From positions 62,001 to 126,000 of the forward strand of contig CBDCYN010000004.1 in the NCBI GenBank assembly GCA_965224205.1: a stretch of 64,000 nucleotides of DNA, read 5' to 3'. Shown here one piece after another: positions 24,800 to 33,578 of the stretch. Numbering within the stretch: position 1 is the first letter of the stretch; each line of letters starts with the position of its first letter. A model generated the notes under the pieces. It searched no databases and was not told the origin of the DNA. It worked only from the letters and a program-made list of their open reading frames with translations. The translations under genes and the position numbers were made by a program. This DNA comes from CBDCYN01 sp965224205 (GTDB lineage Bacteria; Planctomycetota; Phycisphaerae; Phycisphaerales; Phycisphaeraceae).

Positions 24800-26494
24800 T
24801 TAAGGCGAGCCAGCGTCCCTTTTCGTGGGTGTGACTCCCTGCACCGGGGTGACCGGCAGGGCGTCGGTGCCGGGCGCCTTGGGGCTGCGCCACCGCAGCG
24901 CCATCGCCTGGGCCTGGCGGCTATAGTCGATCGACTCGGCAAGGATGCGGGCGGCTTCCTGATCGGCGTGAAAACCCTTGGAGTTCTCGCTGCTGATATA
25001 GTCCAAACGCCACATGGCTTTGCGTTGGAGTTGGAAGACCTCCTTAAGGTCTTCGTCTGAGGCCCCGGCGGCTTTGGCTTCCATGATCGCGTCGAGCATG
25101 TCCGTCATGGCGACGCCCGCCCGCTCGATCATCGCTACCGTGCGGCCCTGGATCGCCTCAACCCGTTCGCGTAGTTCGTGTTCGGGCACGTTGTGGCAGT
25201 GCTGGCACGCGTTGTTGATGTTCTCCATCGGGCTGCGGACGTTGTGGTTGCTGACCTTCATCGCGCCCTGCCGTTCGTACGGCATGTGGCAGTCGGAACA
25301 GCTCACGCCGCTGCGCGCGTGGATGCCCTGGCTCCACAGCTCGAACTCGGGGTGTTGGACCTTGAGCACCTCTGCCCCGGTCTCGCCGTGGGCGTAGTCG
25401 TAAAACGGTGAGCCGTCGGGGAAGGTCATCTCGTCCCAGACCTGCTCGAGTTCTTCCATCTTAAGCCCGTGGCCCCAAGGAAAGGTGAGCGTCGCCTTGT
25501 TGGCGCAGTAGTACTCGACGTGGCACTGCCCGCAGACGAACGACCGCATCTCTTGTCGAGTGGCTAGCTCGTTGGGGTCATACGGCTCACCGCGGTCGCC
25601 CCGCCGCCATTGCTCGATGCTCGGCAGGTGTGAGGCGTCGCCGTCTCCCTCGGCCAGCGCAGCGATCCCAGCCACGAACCCGGGACGCGTGACGCGGATC
25701 TCCATCGTGTCGGGGTCGTGGCAGTCGATGCAGGTTACCGGGTGGGCCTCACCCACCATCCCGTGGCCGTCGGGGAGTTCTTCGCCCGCGTATTCGCCGG
25801 TGAATCCACCCGTGGGGGCTTGGGGGAACACGGGTTCGTTTTCGTCGGGCGTGCCGTCGGGCGTGGCGTAGAGCATGGCCAGGACCTCGTGGTAAGGCTT
25901 GCGGCTTAACTCTTCAAAGCCTCGGGTCACCGCCGGCATGTTGAAACCGGCTGCCAGTTTTTCGTCGGTGACCTCTTCGCCCATCGCCTCGAGGCCGACA
26001 CGGCGGTACAACACGGTCGTGGAGGCGTGGCAGTGGAGGCAGGCGCCCGCCTGGGGCTTCTTGGTGACCCGCTCGGTGACCCCCTGGTCGTAAAGCATGT
26101 ACGCGTGGCCACGGGCCTCACGGTAATCGATGCTAAAGGCGTACCCGGCGTACAACCGTTTGAGCCACGGGCTGGTCTCGAGCTTGCTCTGAGTCAAAGC
26201 ACTGCTGCCGCCGTAGAACTCATCGCCCGCGGTCGATTTCCACCCATCGAACTGTCGGGGCCAGTTCTGACCCCACGGTTGCGGGTCGGTCGTGATCTCG
26301 TCGACTTCCGCCAGACGCACAAAAGGTTGGCGCGCTTCTTGTTTGTGCCCGAACATCGTCACCAGCACCCATGTGACGAGCAGGGTGCCGACGACGGCAA
26401 CGAGAAATACCAGCGACAGGAGCAACACACGGCCCGGCTGTGTATCGCGGCGTCGCGCCCTGGCAACAGATCGATTGTGGCGGAACTGTTTCAT
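24800..26494 (-). CDS. nrfA: Ammonia-forming cytochrome c nitrite reductase (pentahaem), CxxCH-type first haem
   Basis: Periplasmic six-electron reductase of nitrite to ammonium. An N-terminal anchor (VLLLSLVFLVAVVGTLLVTW) precedes the catalytic domain. Five haem motifs are visible: CLHCH, CIDCH, CGQCH, CSDCH and CQHCH. The active-site blocks FVCGQCHVEYYCANKATLTF and FELWSQGIHARSGVSC supply the expected Tyr and His. The first motif, which binds the catalytic haem, is CLHCH instead of the usual CxxCK, so the proximal ligand would be His rather than Lys. 564 residues from the ATG at 26494 (AGAGAG seven bases upstream). It is the last gene of the leftward lipoprotein-ccsBA-nrfH-nrfA operon, and its stop lies directly at a solo IS end. 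Confidence 0.93.
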   Translation of the reverse strand: MKQFRHNRSVARARRRDTQPGRVLLLSLVFLVAVVGTLLVTWVLVTMFGHKQEARQPFVRLAEVDEITTDPQPWGQNWPRQFDGWKSTAGDEFYGGSSALTQSKLETSPWLKRLYAGYAFSIDYREARGHAYMLYDQGVTERVTKKPQAGACLHCHASTTVLYRRVGLEAMGEEVTDEKLAAGFNMPAVTRGFEELSRKPYHEVLAMLYATPDGTPDENEPVFPQAPTGGFTGEYAGEELPDGHGMVGEAHPVTCIDCHDPDTMEIRVTRPGFVAGIAALAEGDGDASHLPSIEQWRRGDRGEPYDPNELATRQEMRSFVCGQCHVEYYCANKATLTFPWGHGLKMEELEQVWDEMTFPDGSPFYDYAHGETGAEVLKVQHPEFELWSQGIHARSGVSCSDCHMPYERQGAMKVSNHNVRSPMENINNACQHCHNVPEHELRERVEAIQGRTVAMIERAGVAMTDMLDAIMEAKAAGASDEDLKEVFQLQRKAMWRLDYISSENSKGFHADQEAARILAESIDYSRQAQAMALRWRSPKAPGTDALPVTPVQGVTPTKRDAGSP

Positions 26495-26514
26495 GATCAC
26501 TCTCTATTCATGAT

Positions 26515-27054
26515 CTACCGACGGCCGGCGTGGCCGACGTCACGGTGGCAATGAACGCACAGCTGCATCTCGCCCCCGTGCTTGGCGGGTCGCATCTCAT
26601 GGACGAAATCCCCGTGGCAATGCAGGCACGCGTTCTGGGTCACGCGACGATTGCGTGGCTTGATCTGGATCGGCTCGTGAAAATCGTTGGTGGTGAAGGC
26701 CAGCGAATGGAAGAAACCGTTATCCGCTTTCGTGACCCACTTGCCGAGGAAATCGTGGGGCAGGTGGCAATCGTTGCAAGTCGCCACGTCCTTGTGGCTC
26801 GACTTGACCCAGCTATCGTAGTGATCCTGCATCACGTGGCAGTTCGCGCAGGACGCCGGGTTGTTCGTCAGATAGGCTGTGCCATCCCCGTATCCAAAGG
26901 TGAACGCCCCAACCCCCCCCAGCACCCCGAGGACCGCCGCGACCCCCAGCGCCAGCACACGAACCACCCAACCGGTACGGCCCGCTGCTAACGCCTCGGC
27001 CTTGGCGCCGCTGGTGTCTAATTTTTTGTTCGGTACACCCGTCGTGCTTCGCAT
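26515..27054 (-). CDS. nrfH: Cytochrome c nitrite reductase small subunit (tetrahaem quinol dehydrogenase)
   Basis: NapC/NirT-family membrane-anchored cytochrome passing electrons from menaquinol to NrfA. One membrane helix (VVRVLALGVAAVLGVLGGVG) is followed by four haem motifs: CANCHVM, CNDCHLPH, CLHCH and CVHCH. The CxxCHxM form of the first is typical of NrfH. GKWVTKADNGFFHSLAFTT matches the family middle region. About 179 residues from the ATG at 27054; an ATG at 27081 is an alternative. It ends 20 bases before nrfA and starts after ccsBA, so the three are co-transcribed. Confidence 0.93.
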   Translation of the reverse strand: MRSTTGVPNKKLDTSGAKAEALAAGRTGWVVRVLALGVAAVLGVLGGVGAFTFGYGDGTAYLTNNPASCANCHVMQDHYDSWVKSSHKDVATCNDCHLPHDFLGKWVTKADNGFFHSLAFTTNDFHEPIQIKPRNRRVTQNACLHCHGDFVHEMRPAKHGGEMQLCVHCHRDVGHAGRR

Positions 27055-27149
27055 GGGCAACGATGACCCCTGATAACCCATACACCAATGCGATCCGTAT
27101 CGAGAAAGGCAAAGTGTAGGCGATCAACTTACCTGATTATCTTTAAATG

Positions 27150-30074
27150 TCAACGTGTGGTTGTCGAAGTGTGTCGACGATCAAGGCACGTACCGATCAC
27201 CACGATGGCGATCTGGCTCAAGACAAACAGCCCCAGCCAAACGACCGCCGCGTCGATGAAGCCGTAGGCGTGCAAACCGACGCCTAGCATGTTGGTGCCG
27301 AACCAGCTCCACGCGGTGACGATGTTCCCCACGACCGCCAGCGCAGCCATACCCCGCACTCGCACCATCCCACCCCATCGGGCGTGTAGGATAATGGCGT
27401 TGATCAACACCACCAAGGCCGCGCCGTTCTCCTTCGGGTCCCAGCCCCAAAACCGACCCCACGACTGGTCCGCCCAGATGCCCCCGAGCATCGTGCCGAC
27501 AAAACTTAGCAGCATCGCAAAGCAGACGACGCCGTAGATCATCGTTGCCAAAGCCCGTTCTCGCTGGGGCGTCATCGATCGGGTCAACGCACGTCCCAAG
27601 AGGTACACGCACCCCATCACCCCGGCCAAGAAAGTCGCCGAGTACCCGAGTGTAATGGTGATCACGTGCGTCGAGAGCCAGAAGTTGCTGTCGAGCACCG
27701 CCTGCATCATCTGCATGGTGTCGCCGTCGTTGCCGAGGTTGTGGGCGACGATCAACGTCCCGCAACCGATCACCGACGCCCCAAAGATCGCCACCCCCAA
27801 TGGATAAAGCCGCTCAAGAAAGATCCCCGCCACAGCCGCCGCCCAGCCGACAAAGATGGCGGATGAATAGAGATTGGTCACCGGGGGGCGGCCCTGAAGG
27901 TAGACCCGGATCGCGATCGCCACGGTATGGACCATCACCGCCGCAACCAGCAACGCGAACCCACCGGTACGCAGCTTCTCAGCCAAGCCCTCTGAACGAA
28001 CCCTTAGAACAAAAGAAACACAGACGACGAGCAGCGACAGCAGGTAAACCGCGATCGTCTTTGTGAACAGTGACGCGCGGTTGAACAGCACCTCTAAACG
28101 CATCCTCTGCATCACCCCCGGCATGGAGTGTTCAAGCAGATCCGTATATGCCCCGGCGGATCGGGTGAGCCCATCGCCGTCCCCTTCGTGTGCGGCCGTC
28201 ATCATGGTTGTGATGTAGGCCACACTCGGATGGATCTCACCGGACACGCGGCCGTCCATGAACACCTCATGAAAGGGCTTCCACGATCCGTGCTCGCTCA
28301 GCGGTGGGATCATGTACGGCTCTCTGAGTTGCGCGTGGGCTAAGATCGTGTTGACCCGATGATGTAGCTCTAATACCGCCCTCTGAAAGCCGTCCCGGGC
28401 CGATCGTGGCACGCCCGACGCGCGTTCGGCCTGCGCCACCACATGATCCCAATAAGGCTCGATGGCGGATAACGCGATCCGCCCGCCTTCGCCCGGTTTG
28501 AGGCCCAACAACGCCAACACATCGGGATGATCCACCCGTACCACCGGCAGGTCACGAACCCGGTCTGGACGCGTGATGAGGTCAAGCAAGAACGGCGTCG
28601 CCTCCACCGTGCCGTCATCGGTGCGGACCCGCTGTCGCCCGCCGGCCACCATCAGCAGGTTCCGCGCGGCCGTGTCTAACGGCTTGATCCGACCCCCCGC
28701 CGATACCGGGATCTCAGCGAGCAAGCGTGTATCAAAATTACCCGTTGCCGGTGAACGGAACAGCCCGCTGACCGCGATCAACACCCCTGCGATCCCAACG
28801 GCCCACGGCCACAAACGAATCATCGGTGTTGACCCTTGATCGACAGCCTCCTCATCCAGACCACCCAAACGGGCTTCATTGAGGCCCTGTTGTCGACGAC
28901 CGCGCCCACGCAAGAAACGCATGAGTGTCTGCCCGAAGTGCAGCGCCATCCCACCCCCGACGAGCACGCAGGCCAGATAAGGCAACAGCCACCCCGGATT
29001 CCGCACGACCTGTAGCACCGTCCCGCTGCCGTCCGGCTTGTAAGACGCTTGGTAGAACGTCCGCCCTTGATACCGCAGCGGGTGGTTCATCCAGATCCGC
29101 ACGTCGCGATCCGTGCCGCGGGCTGGATCCACCAACCGGATATCACTCGAAAAGTTCTTCGCGATCGTCGTGCCGACAAACTTGTCGTGGCGGAAATCTT
29201 TAAGGTGCAGCGTATAAGGCAGGTAGGCCCGCCGGTACCGCAGAGCCAGCCCGAAATCCACACCGTCTAACCGGACCGGTTGCGCGTCCCGCAACGCTGC
29301 GGAGACCAGCCACGTCCCCAGCGTGTCCCCATCGCGGTGGAGGGTCACGTAAGCCGCGGGGGTATCTGTTTCTCCACCGTCGACCCCGCGGACACGAGGC
29401 CGCTCCTCAGCCCGAGCCTCTAGCCCCACGCCCGACGTCGCCGGGGTCTCTTCACCGCGGGCTTTTAGCAACACGGCGTTCGGCACCCAGCGATCCACCT
29501 CCACCTCAAAAGGCAAACGTGGATCAGAGAGGGTCCCCCCACCCGCCGCTGCCCGAACCAGCAGCGACGCCGGAACCGTAATGACACGATCCTGCTGGGC
29601 ATCGGTCGGGTCGATAACCACAAGCTCCGCTTCGCGCACGTCCTCGATAAACGAAGCGCTTTGCCCCTCATCGATCGACATCAAGCCCTCATCGCTCATG
29701 AGACCGGTCACGAATTCACCGGCCAGTAAAACAATCACCCCCCCGTGCAACACCAACACGCCCACCCGGCGCAGCGTCGCCCGAAACCGGGCGACATGGG
29801 CCGCGATCAGGTTCACCATCATCATCGCGGCGATCGCCCCACCGCCGGGGATAGGGATGTGCATCCCCCCCAACGAATCACCCCCGTGAATGCCCGGGAT
29901 GAAAAGGGCTGGATCCACCCACGCGATCAAACTGCGGAAATAGGCATCGACCGCCTGCCATACCCCCAGTCGAGTTTGCGCAAGGGTCCCGACAAAAATC
30001 AGCACCATCGACGCCACGAGCAGCGCGACGGTGAACCGCAGAGACGCCAGTGCCTCCCACACCCGGTTTCTCAC
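27150..30074 (-). CDS. ccsBA: Fused cytochrome c synthetase CcsBA (ResB-CcsA)
   Basis: 974-residue membrane protein that exports haem and attaches it to CxxCH motifs in the periplasm (System II). The N-terminal half is ResB/CcsB-like: first helix LRFTVALLVASMVLIFVGTL, helices near residues 75-120, and a large external domain with FVGTTIAKNFSSDIRL, HPLRYQGRTFYQASYKPDG. The C-terminal half is CcsA-like with the haem-binding WWD region WGRFWGWDPKENGAALVVLI and several flanking helices with conserved His. Between them is an extra loop domain of about 230 residues (DTRLLAEIPVSAGGRIKPLD). Its place directly upstream of nrfHA resembles nrfI in the Wolinella nrfHAIJ cluster and points to a dedicated maturation role. 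Confidence 0.92.
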   Translation of the reverse strand: MRNRVWEALASLRFTVALLVASMVLIFVGTLAQTRLGVWQAVDAYFRSLIAWVDPALFIPGIHGGDSLGGMHIPIPGGGAIAAMMMVNLIAAHVARFRATLRRVGVLVLHGGVIVLLAGEFVTGLMSDEGLMSIDEGQSASFIEDVREAELVVIDPTDAQQDRVITVPASLLVRAAAGGGTLSDPRLPFEVEVDRWVPNAVLLKARGEETPATSGVGLEARAEERPRVRGVDGGETDTPAAYVTLHRDGDTLGTWLVSAALRDAQPVRLDGVDFGLALRYRRAYLPYTLHLKDFRHDKFVGTTIAKNFSSDIRLVDPARGTDRDVRIWMNHPLRYQGRTFYQASYKPDGSGTVLQVVRNPGWLLPYLACVLVGGGMALHFGQTLMRFLRGRGRRQQGLNEARLGGLDEEAVDQGSTPMIRLWPWAVGIAGVLIAVSGLFRSPATGNFDTRLLAEIPVSAGGRIKPLDTAARNLLMVAGGRQRVRTDDGTVEATPFLLDLITRPDRVRDLPVVRVDHPDVLALLGLKPGEGGRIALSAIEPYWDHVVAQAERASGVPRSARDGFQRAVLELHHRVNTILAHAQLREPYMIPPLSEHGSWKPFHEVFMDGRVSGEIHPSVAYITTMMTAAHEGDGDGLTRSAGAYTDLLEHSMPGVMQRMRLEVLFNRASLFTKTIAVYLLSLLVVCVSFVLRVRSEGLAEKLRTGGFALLVAAVMVHTVAIAIRVYLQGRPPVTNLYSSAIFVGWAAAVAGIFLERLYPLGVAIFGASVIGCGTLIVAHNLGNDGDTMQMMQAVLDSNFWLSTHVITITLGYSATFLAGVMGCVYLLGRALTRSMTPQRERALATMIYGVVCFAMLLSFVGTMLGGIWADQSWGRFWGWDPKENGAALVVLINAIILHARWGGMVRVRGMAALAVVGNIVTAWSWFGTNMLGVGLHAYGFIDAAVVWLGLFVLSQIAIVVIGTCLDRRHTSTTTR

Positions 30075-30733
30075 GGCAGCTCCTGGGTGGCAAGACCAGC
30101 GATCGAGCGTGCAAACCCGAACACCTCGCCCTCGACTTGATCCGCCAGCTCAGGACGGGTGGTCACACGCACGAACCAAGTCCGGTCCTTCGACGCTTCG
30201 TACACCCCCGCAGCCAGCATGTGCTGGGTCTGACCACGAACTCGGATCGCGTATCCATCGAACCCAGACGAAGCGAACCGGGTCACCACAGCCGGGAGGT
30301 CACCCTCACCGATCGCCGGCAACCCCATCTGGCCGCGCCAACGGTTCACATTGGCCAGCACCCCGCCCACGTCCCCGGGAAACCGGGTCACCGCCACCTC
30401 AACTGTTTCATGTTCCAGAGGGATCTCGAACGTCGCCACGCGCATCGGGCGCTGCCCGGGCACCCGCCTCCACCGATCCGGGACGTCCCACGGCTCAAGG
30501 TCCGTAACGGGTCTTACGTCCCCTGAAGGGTCGTTCTGCCCAGGGTCCGTAACAGGATTACGATCCACTGGAGACGGCCTCGCGATTCGTTCCACACCCT
30601 TAGGGACGTGGTGCTCTTCGATCTCAGAATCCCCACAGCCGATCGTGATGAGTATCGATCCAAGCAGCAACGGCACCGTCAGGATAGATCTAAACCACCA
30701 GCAGCATCGCCTATACAGATGATCGTTAAACAT
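30071..30733 (-). CDS. Lipoprotein at the head of the nrf operon
   Basis: 220 residues. The N-terminus (WFRSILTVPLLLGSILITIG then CGDSE) is a lipoprotein signal with Cys after ITIG. A disordered Asp/Pro-rich linker follows to about residue 85. The C-terminal domain reads MRVATFEIPLEHETVEVAVT, NVNRWRGQMGLPAIGEGDLP, FDGYAIRVRGQTQHMLAAGV and KDRTWFVRVT. I do not recognise an enzyme family. The stop codon overlaps the ccsBA start by four bases (ATGA), so it is translationally coupled to cytochrome c maturation. A role in haem delivery or complex assembly is possible but only inferred from position. Confidence 0.7.
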   Translation of the reverse strand: MFNDHLYRRCCWWFRSILTVPLLLGSILITIGCGDSEIEEHHVPKGVERIARPSPVDRNPVTDPGQNDPSGDVRPVTDLEPWDVPDRWRRVPGQRPMRVATFEIPLEHETVEVAVTRFPGDVGGVLANVNRWRGQMGLPAIGEGDLPAVVTRFASSGFDGYAIRVRGQTQHMLAAGVYEASKDRTWFVRVTTRPELADQVEGEVFGFARSIAGLATQELP

Positions 30734-31305
30734 ATGTCGAGTTCCTCAGCCATCAATCGACAACAATAGCCCGTAGTCTCCCTCCACCGAGCATCTTAGC
30801 CGACGGCTTGAGTCACGGCTTTGAACGTGTAGCCCTCGTGGGTTACGAGGCGAACGGTCTCACGCTTGAACAGTTCGGCGAACCACCGCCGACAAGGCTT
30901 CAGCGCTCGCGATCCGAGGGAAGGTTCGGTCTACCTGAAAATGGTCGCGTGATGAGACATCAGGGGGTATTGGCGTATACTGAGGCCGGCAATGAGGCTT
31001 GCCTCACGTCCGAAAGCTGCGGAAGACGGCCAGCTCCCGCTTGAGCCCCGAGCTTCCCGATGGGTGTGGTCGCGACGGACGATCAGATGCAGAACTGGGG
31101 ACGGCAGCAAAACCGCACGAGCGCGGGCGAGCACGCAGGCACGGCTGAAACCGATCGCCACGGTGCCGATGAGCTGCCATATGGTGCTTGATGGAGGCTT
31201 GGTGCGGCGGTCCATCAATGGTGGACTCCGCATCACCCACGTCCAGCTTACCCTATCGCGTAGGGGGGATATTGAGCGGACCGATGAAATTATCGATCTA
31301 GACCC
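30734..31305. other. Gene-free gap between the nrf operon and polX
   Basis: No convincing gene. Two open frames of about 120 codons exist (one on each strand) but show no family resemblance and one would overlap the polX start. A hairpin CCTCGT-GGGTT-ACGAGG lies near 30835-30851. The gap must hold the promoters of the divergent nrf operon and polX. Confidence 0.4.
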
Positions 31306-33063
31306 ATGGGCCAAATCAATACCCAGCTCGCAACCCTCTTCCGGCGTATGGCCGCGGTGACCGAGATCCTCGGGGGCGACGGTTTCCGGGTCAACGCCTT
31401 CAACCGTGCCGCCCGTGTTGTCGGGGAATTAACCGATGACCTGGCCTCGGTCGGCGGTGATACCGATAAACTCACCCAGATCGAGGGGATCGGCAAGGGC
31501 ACCGCTCAGCGCATCGCTGAGTTCCTCACCACCGGCAAACTCAAGGAACACGACGAGCTGCTAGAAAAAATCCCTCCCGGCCTGCTGGCGTTGCTGGATA
31601 TCTCCGGGTTGGGGCCCAAGACTGTGGCGATGATGTGGAAAGAGGCGGGGATCGAAAGCCTCGATAATCTGCGTGAAAAGCTCAAGGACGATTCATTAGC
31701 CGCGCTGCCCGGATTGGGTAAAAAGAAACTTGAGAATATCCGCAAGAGCCTCAGCTTCGCCCAGTCCGCTCAAGGGCGAAGCCGGATCGGCCAGGCGATG
31801 CCATTGGCGATGTGGTTCGTCTCGGCGCTGCGGGCGATGGAAGGGGTCACCGAAGTCGCCTACGCTGGTAGCCTGCGACGCGGGAAAGAAACCATCGGGG
31901 ACATCGACCTGGTCGTGGCGGTATCTCCGGATCAACCCGATCTGGCCAAGAAAGTCAGCGATGCGTTCGTGCAACTAGAGCCGGTCAGCGACGTGATCGC
32001 CCACGGCCCGACCAAAACCTCCGTGCGCACTTCGGTCCCGCAGGCCAGCGGGATGCAGGTCGATCTTCGCATCGTCGCCCCGGAAAGTTTCGGGGCCGCG
32101 TTGCTGTACTTCACCGGGTCTAAAGACCACAACGTCGCGATGCGGCAACGCGCGATCGATCAAGGACGGCGGCTCAATGAGTACGGGTTGTACGAGAATG
32201 AAAAAATGATCGCTGGGCGCACCGAGCAAGACGTATTTAAGGCTTTAGGTCTAGCCTGGATCCCCCCGGAGCTGCGCGAAGACCGTGGCGAGCTAACCCT
32301 CGCCCAGAAGAACCAGCTGCCCGAGCTGATCGAGCTTTCCGATATCAACGCCGAGCTGCACGCCCACACCACCGCCAGCGATGGGAAGTGGTCGATCCGA
32401 GACCTGGCGATCACCGCCGCTGAGCGCGGGTTCCACACCGTCGCGATCACCGATCATTCCCAGAGCCAGCCGATCGCCAACGGCCTATCCCCCCAACGCC
32501 TTGAACAGCACATCACCGACGTCCACGCGGTGGCCAAGAAGCTGGCCGGGACCATCACCGTGCTGGCTGGCAGCGAGGTGGACATCCTCGCCGACGGTAG
32601 CCTAGACTACCCCGACAGCCTGCTGAGGCAGCTCGACGTTGTGGTCGCCTCACCGCACAACGCCCTGACCCAGGACCCCGCCACGGCGACGAAGCGCCTG
32701 CTCAAAGCGATCGATAACCGGTACATCACCATCCTCGGTCACCCCACCGGCCGGCTGATTAACCGCCGTGAAGGTCTTAACCCCGACATGAAGAAGGTCA
32801 TCGCCGCCGCCGCGAAGCGCGGCATCGCGTTAGAGATCAACGCCAACAGCTGGCGATTAGACCTGCGCGACACCCACGCCCGTGCCGCGATTGACGCCGG
32901 TGTAATGCTGGCCATCAACACCGACGCTCACGGCCCCGCCGACCTGGGGCAGTTGTGGTATGGCGTGCTCACCGCTCGCCGCGCCGAGGCAACCAAAAAA
33001 GACGTGATCAACTGCATGTCTCAGTCAGCGTTGGCCAATTGGATTAAGCAGATCAAAGGCTGA
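31306..33063 (+). CDS. polX: DNA polymerase X / 3'-5' exonuclease (PolX)
   Basis: 585-residue bacterial family X polymerase with a fused PHP nuclease, used in base-excision and gap repair. The N-terminal helix-hairpin-helix region (residues 1-150: IEGIGKGTAQRIAEFLTTGK, ISGLGPKTVAMMW) precedes the nucleotidyltransferase core. The core contains AYAGSLRRGKETIGDIDLVV with catalytic Asp residues, and GMQVDLRIVAPESFGAALLY. The C-terminal PHP domain starts ELHAHTTASDGKWS and has FHTVAITDHSQS, AGSEVDI, ASPHNAL, GHPTGRL and NTDAHGPADL as metal-binding motifs. Start ATG MGQINTQLATLFRRMA aligns with family proteins. Convergent with the deaminase gene, 22 bases apart. Confidence 0.95.
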   Translation: MGQINTQLATLFRRMAAVTEILGGDGFRVNAFNRAARVVGELTDDLASVGGDTDKLTQIEGIGKGTAQRIAEFLTTGKLKEHDELLEKIPPGLLALLDISGLGPKTVAMMWKEAGIESLDNLREKLKDDSLAALPGLGKKKLENIRKSLSFAQSAQGRSRIGQAMPLAMWFVSALRAMEGVTEVAYAGSLRRGKETIGDIDLVVAVSPDQPDLAKKVSDAFVQLEPVSDVIAHGPTKTSVRTSVPQASGMQVDLRIVAPESFGAALLYFTGSKDHNVAMRQRAIDQGRRLNEYGLYENEKMIAGRTEQDVFKALGLAWIPPELREDRGELTLAQKNQLPELIELSDINAELHAHTTASDGKWSIRDLAITAAERGFHTVAITDHSQSQPIANGLSPQRLEQHITDVHAVAKKLAGTITVLAGSEVDILADGSLDYPDSLLRQLDVVVASPHNALTQDPATATKRLLKAIDNRYITILGHPTGRLINRREGLNPDMKKVIAAAAKRGIALEINANSWRLDLRDTHARAAIDAGVMLAINTDAHGPADLGQLWYGVLTARRAEATKKDVINCMSQSALANWIKQIKG

Positions 33064-33085
33064 TCCAGGTTTGATCCGAGGCCGG

Positions 33086-33565
33086 TCAATACGCCCGGTG
33101 GTCTTCGCGGCTCTGCCATAAGTCGAATAGCTCTAGGCATGGCTCGTACATGCAGCCCCCGACGACCTGCATCAACATGCCGTTGAGTTCGTTCATCTTC
33201 TTGGCCGGGATCCCCAGCTCGTTAAACCCGTAGCTCTTGGCGTCGGCGATGCTCGTGCCGTAGACCATCCTCGGGATCCGTGCCCAGTGGATCGCGCTAA
33301 AACACATCGGGCACGGTTCGGTGGTCGTGTAGATCACACACTCGGAGAGATCGATCGTCCCCAGAACGTGGCAGGCGACCCGGATCGCGGTGACTTCCGC
33401 GTGGGCCGTAGCATCGGTGGTCAGCCACACCCGGTTGTGCTCACAAGCGATCACCTGCCCGTGGCGGACGATGCACGACCCGAACGGTGATTGGCCCGTC
33501 TCGATCCCTCGCCGACACGCCTCGACAGCAAGCGACATGAAATGCTCGTCTTCATTGATTCCCAT
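33086..33565 (-). CDS. Nucleoside/guanine deaminase-like zinc enzyme
   Basis: 159 residues of the CMP/dCMP deaminase fold. The zinc and proton-shuttle motif is TAHAEVTAIRVACH, and the second zinc motif is TEPCPMCFSAIHWARIPRMV. The C-terminal stretch (GTSIADAKSYGFNELGIPAK) and the FNEL block resemble Bacillus guanine deaminase more than the tRNA adenosine deaminase TadA, so purine salvage by guanine deamination is the better guess. The ATG (MGINEDEHFMSLAVEACRRG) is the only good start. It follows murJ... in transcription terms murJ lies immediately downstream of nothing else: the deaminase starts 13 bases before the murJ stop, so the two leftward genes may share a transcript. Confidence 0.82.
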   Translation of the reverse strand: MGINEDEHFMSLAVEACRRGIETGQSPFGSCIVRHGQVIACEHNRVWLTTDATAHAEVTAIRVACHVLGTIDLSECVIYTTTEPCPMCFSAIHWARIPRMVYGTSIADAKSYGFNELGIPAKKMNELNGMLMQVVGGCMYEPCLELFDLWQSREDHRAY

Positions 33566-33578
33566 AGGACTGCGGATT

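Noticed and set aside
30931..31360. Open frames of about 122-127 codons on both strands before polX
   Set aside because: No family resemblance, no ribosome site, and one overlaps the polX N-terminus, which aligns with the family.
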